Below are positions 56,464-64,000 of a stretch of DNA of 64,000 nucleotides, piece by piece. Made by a program: the position numbers and the translations under genes. The DNA is from Paraburkholderia bannensis. Its GTDB lineage: Bacteria; Pseudomonadota; Gammaproteobacteria; Burkholderiales; Burkholderiaceae. Numbering within the stretch: position 1 is the stretch's first letter; each line of letters opens with the position of its first letter. The notes below the pieces were generated by a model. It did not search any database. It was not told where the DNA came from and saw only the letters and a program-made list of their open reading frames with translations. The DNA is taken from positions 1 to 64,000 of the forward strand of contig NZ_JACHBW010000006.1 in the NCBI RefSeq assembly GCF_014200455.1. The letters are read 5' to 3'.

Positions 56464-57621
56464 ATGACGAAACATTCCATCCATTCGCTACAGATCGGCA
56501 TGCACTGGTTCCCCGAGCGCGCCGGCGGTCTCGATCGCATGTATTACTCGCTGGTGGGCGCGTTGCCCGGTGCGGGCGTGCATGTACGTGGCGTCGTGGC
56601 CGGGTCTCCCAAGGTGGCGCAGGACAGCGGCGGCGCGATCCAGGGTTTCGGGTCGGCGGCGCGGGCGCTGCCGTTCCGGCTGATGGACGCGCGCCGCGCC
56701 TTGCGCAGCGAAGTCCGCCGCCATCGCCCCGATGTGATTTCCTCGCACTTCGCGCTCTATACCTTTCCTGGCCTCGACGTCACGCGCGGCATTCCACAGG
56801 TCTCGCACTTCCAGGGACCGTGGGCCGACGAAAGCTTCGTTGAAGGCGCCGCCACGCTGAGCCAGCGCATCAAGCACTCGCTGGAACAATCGGTGTACGA
56901 ACGATCGTCGCGACTGATCGTGCTGTCCAGGGCATTCGGCGATATTCTGACCAAGCGCTATGCGATCTCGCCCGAGCGCGTACGTATCGTGCCGGGCTGC
57001 GTGGATACAGCGCATTTCGATCCGGCCTGCTCGCAAGGCGAGGCGCGTCTGCGCCTGCAATTGCCGCAGAATCGCCCGATCGTGCTGGCCGTGCGTCGCC
57101 TCGTGCGCCGCATGGGCCTGGAAGATCTGATCGACGCGGTGAAGCAGGTCAAGCAGCGTCACCCCGATATCCTGCTGCTGATCGCGGGCCGAGGCCGTCT
57201 GGAGGCGGAATTGCAGCAGCGTATCGAGGCTGCCGATCTCACCGATAACGTCAAGCTGCTGGGCTTCGTGCCCGACGCGCATCTGCCTTCGCTCTATCGC
57301 GCCGCGACGCTGAGCGTCGTGCCGACGGTGGCGCTCGAAGGCTTTGGCCTCATCACGGTGGAGTCGCTTTCCGCGGGCACGCCGGTGCTGGTCACGCCCG
57401 TGGGGGGCCTGCCTGAAGCGGTGGCCGGGTTGTCGCCGGATCTGGTGTTGCCGGAGACGGGCGCGGCGGCGATTGCCGAAGGCATCGACGCGGCGCTGTC
57501 GGGCCGTATCAAGCTGCCCGACGAAGATGCGTGCAAGGCGTATGCGCGCGAGCATTTCGATAACGCAGTGATCGCGCGGCGCGTGGCCGATGTTTACGCT
57601 GAAGCGATTGCAGCGCATTAA
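56464..57621 (+). CDS. bceK: GT4-family glycosyltransferase (BceK)
   Basis: The 385-residue GT-B enzyme starts SLQIGMHWFPERAGGLDRMY and has SSRLIVLSRAFGDIL, VRIVPGCVDTAHFD, AVRRLVRRMGLEDLIDAVKQ, VPTVALEGFGLITVESLSAG and TPVLVTPVGGLPEAVAGL. It has the EGFGLITVE donor-binding motif of GT4. It is the last gene of the bceB-K run, followed by a strong hairpin. AAGGA precedes the ATG. Confidence 0.93.
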   Translation: MTKHSIHSLQIGMHWFPERAGGLDRMYYSLVGALPGAGVHVRGVVAGSPKVAQDSGGAIQGFGSAARALPFRLMDARRALRSEVRRHRPDVISSHFALYTFPGLDVTRGIPQVSHFQGPWADESFVEGAATLSQRIKHSLEQSVYERSSRLIVLSRAFGDILTKRYAISPERVRIVPGCVDTAHFDPACSQGEARLRLQLPQNRPIVLAVRRLVRRMGLEDLIDAVKQVKQRHPDILLLIAGRGRLEAELQQRIEAADLTDNVKLLGFVPDAHLPSLYRAATLSVVPTVALEGFGLITVESLSAGTPVLVTPVGGLPEAVAGLSPDLVLPETGAAAIAEGIDAALSGRIKLPDEDACKAYAREHFDNAVIARRVADVYAEAIAAH

Positions 57622-57644
57622 GGTCAAATCGCCGGCTGAAATGA

Positions 57645-57670
57645 AATCGCCGCCCAAAGGGGCGGCGATT
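57645..57670. terminator. Strong hairpin between converging bceK and bceM
   Basis: AATCGCCGCC (57645-57654) and GGCGGCGATT (57661-57670) pair perfectly with a 6-nt loop. There is no long T run, but the stem lies between two converging operons and can act in both directions. Confidence 0.7.
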
Positions 57671-57674
57671 GATT

Positions 57675-57713
57675 AAACAAGCAAACGAAACAAGCAAATT
57701 AAACAAGCAAGCG
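57675..57713. repeat. Three tandem copies of a 13-bp unit
   Basis: AAACAAGCAA begins at 57675, 57688 and 57701, giving a strict 13-bp period over 39 bp between the hairpin and the bceM stop. The last three bases of each unit vary. No function is known. Confidence 0.7.
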
Positions 57714-57717
57714 GGAT

Positions 57718-60852
<3,135 letters not shown>

Positions 60853-61234
60853 CGGTTATCCGGTGGTTTGCATGCATGCGCAGTCCGATTGATTCTAGAA
60901 AGAATTTAATAGGCAAAAACGCGGTCAAAAAATCGAAATATATCAATGTGCCATTTTGAAAATCGAATGGATTTTCATTCGGTAAATTCGGCGAATAACT
61001 GAATCGGGACGGCAAATATTTCCGCTTTTCGAGGCCTGTCAACCGGCGCTTTCGCTTGCGGAGCGGGCGGTTTCTGCGTTGCGTCATTTATTTCGCATTT
61101 ACGTCGTAAGTCGTTCAAAAGACATCAAAAATCATTGAATTTTTTTGAATTATTTTCGGATTTTGTGGGGCCATTTTTCATCGTGAATGTGCGGCATGAT
61201 CCAGCCAGATTGCCGTCACCACGGAGGAATTGCC
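60853..61234. other. AT-rich divergent promoter region within the bce locus
   Basis: About 380 bp without a gene, markedly AT-rich from 60,895 to 61,180. It contains a hairpin CGAATG/CATTCG (60964-60981) and the 21-bp element at 61139-61159 shared with the T6SS promoter region. It should hold the promoters of bceO and the NHL-protein gene. Confidence 0.5.
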
Positions 61235-63445
61235 TTGCCGTTTCCGATTCCCGAGCGCCGTATGCGCAGGGCGCTGGCGTTCGCCGCGCTGGGTGCGTTC
61301 GCCTGTACCTCGTCGGTACAGACGATTGCCGCGCCGCAACTCAATGTGACCTCCTCGTGGATCGGTAACACCTATGGTTACGGGCAGGGGACGTGGATGC
61401 AGATCAACGTCACCGCGATCGCCGTTACGCCGGAAGGCAAGGTGTATACGGACGCGCCGTGGGACGAGAGCGGCGGCGAAATCAGTGCGTATCAGGACGG
61501 CAAGGCATTGGGCTTTGCCGGCGGTACACATGGCTGGGGCGGCCAGGGCGGCAACGCCGTAGCGGTGAATCACCGCTATCTATATGGAGCGGTGGGCGTG
61601 GGCAACGAGAAGGGCCACCTGGTGGGCGGCGGCATCTGGCCGGATAAGGGCCGCCAGTGGTTCGGCATCACGCGCAGGCCTCTTGATGAGCCCAGACGCG
61701 CCGCGGCCTTTCAGGCCTCTCCACAGCCGCTCAATCCGCATGCGCAGCTTGCGGGCGCATTCCTCAAGATCGCCGATGTGCCGACCGGCACGCAATCGGG
61801 TATCGGCGGTCTCGCTGCAAGCGATTCACTGCTCTATGTGAGCAATACGGCGATGAACCGCATCGAGGTCTACGACGCAAACTCGATGCAACGCAAGTCG
61901 CAATTCGACGTGCACGAGCCGGGCCGCGTGGCGATTGCCGGTGATGGCACGCTCTGGGTACTCACGGGCACCGCGAGCGATCACGCACCGCAGGTTGCGC
62001 ATTATTCCGCCGATGGCAAGCCGCTGGCCGAAAGCTTCGATTTGCCGGCCGATTCGGTCGCCGTCGATCTCGCGGTCGATCCCTCCCAACGCATTCTGGT
62101 GGCGGATAACGGTCCGCGCCAGCAGATCCTGATTTATTCGCGCAGCGGCAAGGGCTACACGCAGAGCGGCACGCTGGGCGAGCGCGGCGGCATTTTCTCG
62201 GGCGTGGCGGGACGTCCCGGTCCTGGGCGCTTCAACGGCCTGACCGGCGTGGGCACGGACGCGAAGGGCAATATCTACGTGTCGACCAACGGCATCGGGC
62301 CGCGCCACGACACCATCGGTGCGGGCCTGGGCGCTACGCTCGAAAGCTATACGCCTGCGGGCAAGCGCCTGTGGAACCTCGAAGGGCTGCTGTTCGTGGA
62401 TGGTGCGTGGATGGACCCGGCGCGGCCCAATAGCGTTTATACGGGCAACAAGCGCTTCGAACTCGATCTTTCTAAGCCGCCGGGCCAGGACTGGAAATAT
62501 GCAGGATTCCTTTCGAATAGATTCAGATACCCGGACGATCCCGTTTTCCTCACGGACCAATGGCCCGGCCTGCCGACCGCGCGCTCCTTGAACGGTCACA
62601 CCTTCCTGTACCTGACGGACATGTACGCGGACCACCTCAAGATCTATCGCTTCGATGCGCAGCGTGACGGCGAAGTGGCGATCCCCTCGGGCTTTCTCGC
62701 GGGGCGCGAGCGTCCGGTTCTTCATGTGCCGAACGCGCCGCCGGGCGGCGACTGGATCTGGCGCGACAGCAACGGCAATGGCGCTTTCGACAGCGACGAA
62801 TTCACGCGCAATCCTGGCCGCGAAAAGCTGGGCGGCGGTTGGGGCTGGTGGGTCGATACGCGCGGCGATATCTGGCGTGCGCGCGACGAAAAGGGCATCT
62901 GGCGCTGGCGCTTTGGCGGTCTCGACGCCAGGGGCAACCCGATCTACAGCTACGACAAGCTGGACAAGTACGACATTCCCGCGCCGTTCACGGAAGTCCA
63001 CCGCGCGATCTACGAGCCGGAAACCGACACGCTCTACGTGACGGGCTATACCGCCGATGCGCCGCACGACCCCGGCTTCTGGAAAGAGGCGGGCCGCGTG
63101 CTGGTGCGTTACGACAAATGGTCGAGCGGCCATCCGGAGCAGCGCTACATGCTGCGCCTGCCGTGGGACCCGAAGGCGAAGCCGCCGGTCACGCCCGCAG
63201 GGCTGACCGTGGAAGGCCGCTACATCTTCGTGGTGGAGCCCGCAGGCGGCGTCCACGTCTATGAAAAGGATTCCGCGAAGGAGATCGGCACCTTCGGTCC
63301 CGGCGCGGAAGTGGGCAATACCTCGGGCTGGGTGGACGTGCCGTTCGGCATTACGGCGCATCGCCAGCCCAACGGCGAATACCTGGTTTTCGTCGAGGAA
63401 GACGCACGCGGCAAGGTGCTCATGTACCGCTGGAAGCCGGCCTGA
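61235..63445 (+). CDS. Secreted NHL-type beta-propeller protein of the bce locus
   Basis: The 736-residue protein is predicted to start with TTG at 61235, because GGAGG lies 7 nt before it and the signal peptide (ALAFAALGAFACTSSVQTIA, cleavage before APQLN) follows. The mature part is rich in repeat strands of NHL/SMP-30 type (VAIAGDGTLWVLTGTAS, VAVDLAVDPSQRILVADNGP, GVGTDAKGNIYVSTNGIGP) and Trp-rich loops. An EF-hand-like loop DSNGNGAFDSDEF may bind calcium. No glycosidase or lyase catalytic motif is evident, though NHL-like folds occur in such enzymes. It lies between bceO and a Wzx flippase, so a role in polymer processing or binding is likely. Confidence 0.8.
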   Translation: MPFPIPERRMRRALAFAALGAFACTSSVQTIAAPQLNVTSSWIGNTYGYGQGTWMQINVTAIAVTPEGKVYTDAPWDESGGEISAYQDGKALGFAGGTHGWGGQGGNAVAVNHRYLYGAVGVGNEKGHLVGGGIWPDKGRQWFGITRRPLDEPRRAAAFQASPQPLNPHAQLAGAFLKIADVPTGTQSGIGGLAASDSLLYVSNTAMNRIEVYDANSMQRKSQFDVHEPGRVAIAGDGTLWVLTGTASDHAPQVAHYSADGKPLAESFDLPADSVAVDLAVDPSQRILVADNGPRQQILIYSRSGKGYTQSGTLGERGGIFSGVAGRPGPGRFNGLTGVGTDAKGNIYVSTNGIGPRHDTIGAGLGATLESYTPAGKRLWNLEGLLFVDGAWMDPARPNSVYTGNKRFELDLSKPPGQDWKYAGFLSNRFRYPDDPVFLTDQWPGLPTARSLNGHTFLYLTDMYADHLKIYRFDAQRDGEVAIPSGFLAGRERPVLHVPNAPPGGDWIWRDSNGNGAFDSDEFTRNPGREKLGGGWGWWVDTRGDIWRARDEKGIWRWRFGGLDARGNPIYSYDKLDKYDIPAPFTEVHRAIYEPETDTLYVTGYTADAPHDPGFWKEAGRVLVRYDKWSSGHPEQRYMLRLPWDPKAKPPVTPAGLTVEGRYIFVVEPAGGVHVYEKDSAKEIGTFGPGAEVGNTSGWVDVPFGITAHRQPNGEYLVFVEEDARGKVLMYRWKPA

Positions 63446-63484
63446 CGCTGCTTTAGCCCGCAACCGCACGCTACAGGAAACCGC

Positions 63485-64000
63485 ATGGATAAAGGCTTAT
63501 TACGCAACGTCGCGATCAATCTGGTCGGCCTGGTGCTGCCGACCTTCGTGTCGCTGGTCACCGTGCCGACCTACATCAAGATGCTCGGCGTCGAACGCTA
63601 TGGCGTGATCGCACTCGTCTGGACGCTGATCGGCTATTTCAGCGTGCTCGACCTGGGCATGAGCATGGCCGCGCAGAACCATATTTCGAAGGCCTACGCA
63701 TCGAAAGACAGCGAGGCCTGCGAGCGCGTGTTCTGGAGCGCGTTCTGGCTCAACTTCACGACCGGGGCGATTGGCGGTTTGCTGATCTATACGGGAGGCG
63801 CGCTGTATACGGCGTATTTCACGCACGTCACGCCCGAATTGCGTCATGAGGTGTATCTCGCGCTGCCCTGGCTCGCGATTGCGATTCCCATCGCCAATGT
63901 GTCGTGGGTGTTCGCGGGGGCGATCAACGGCGCGGAGCGCTTTGGCATCTACAACACCAACCAGACGCTCGGCACGTTTCTGTTCCAGTTGCTGCCGCTG
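63485..64000 (+). CDS. bceQ: Repeat-unit flippase, Wzx/MATE-like (BceQ), cut by window end
   Basis: The first 172 residues are present (start MDKGLLRNVAINLVGLVLPT). The N-terminal helices and SLVTVPTYIKMLGVERYGVI, DLGMSMAAQNHISKAYASKD follow the Polysacc_synt/Wzx pattern. It flips lipid-linked cepacian units to the periplasmic side, where BceI polymerises them. It begins 39 bp after the NHL gene, so both are probably co-transcribed. The stop lies beyond the window. Confidence 0.88.
   Translation, partial: MDKGLLRNVAINLVGLVLPTFVSLVTVPTYIKMLGVERYGVIALVWTLIGYFSVLDLGMSMAAQNHISKAYASKDSEACERVFWSAFWLNFTTGAIGGLLIYTGGALYTAYFTHVTPELRHEVYLALPWLAIAIPIANVSWVFAGAINGAERFGIYNTNQTLGTFLFQLLPL

Overview
The window reads as a chromosomal stretch of a Burkholderiales bacterium, most likely Paraburkholderia or a close Burkholderia relative. 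I infer this from high G+C, the cepacian-type exopolysaccharide (bce) genes, the DUF4148 and DUF2501 secreted proteins common in that group, a liv branched-chain amino-acid operon and an aae-type efflux operon. The window contains no rRNA, tRNA or CRISPR array that I can recognise.

Region 1 (about 1-13,650) is an accessory island. Its left part holds remnants: a small recombinase-associated protein, a 5'-truncated Sel1-repeat gene and an IS630-family transposase stump. After a good sigma70-like promoter (2678-2706) comes a tightly packed type VI secretion (T6SS) effector operon: vgrG with a C-terminal extension, a Tle3-type lipase effector (AHSQG active-site motif), a DUF2875 protein resembling the Tla3 lipase adaptor, a PAAR tip protein, an orphan tssF baseplate gene, and a 476-residue protein built from seven zinc-ribbon repeats. 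No obvious Tli3-type immunity gene lies in the operon. A small lipoprotein converges on its 3' end. This operon is my main candidate for an undescribed module.

Region 2 (about 13,650-31,300) is mostly ordinary metabolism and transport. It holds a selenium-binding-protein/methanethiol-oxidase homologue with a downstream membrane protein, a tetR/SDR divergent pair with two clear palindromic operators, and a decayed mazEF-like pair whose toxin has lost its middle. It also holds a marR-aaeB-DUF1656-aaeA-nodT efflux operon, a HAD phosphatase, a compact L,D-transpeptidase-like (Tlde1-like) gene with a tiny membrane protein behind it (candidate effector-immunity pair), a methyltransferase, a class V aminotransferase and a three-gene ABC importer of the ABC_sub_bind (TrpX) type.

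Region 3 (about 32,300-40,230) is livJ with its own terminator, then livHMGF, a LuxR-type regulator, and several small envelope proteins (DUF4337, a secreted unknown, DUF2501).

Region 4 (41,065-64,000) is the exopolysaccharide locus. bceA (GDP-mannose supply) is divergent from bceBCDEFGHIJK (priming transferase, UDP-glucose dehydrogenase, phosphatase, Wza, Wzc kinase, glycosyltransferases, polymerase). A convergent block bceN-bceM (GDP-rhamnose synthesis) with bceO (acyltransferase) follows. Then comes a divergent secreted NHL-type beta-propeller protein and a Wzx flippase cut by the window end. A gene with an IS4/5-type DNA-binding N-terminus (DUF4096) but no transposase catalytic domain sits next to bceA, behind a stretch rich in dyads.
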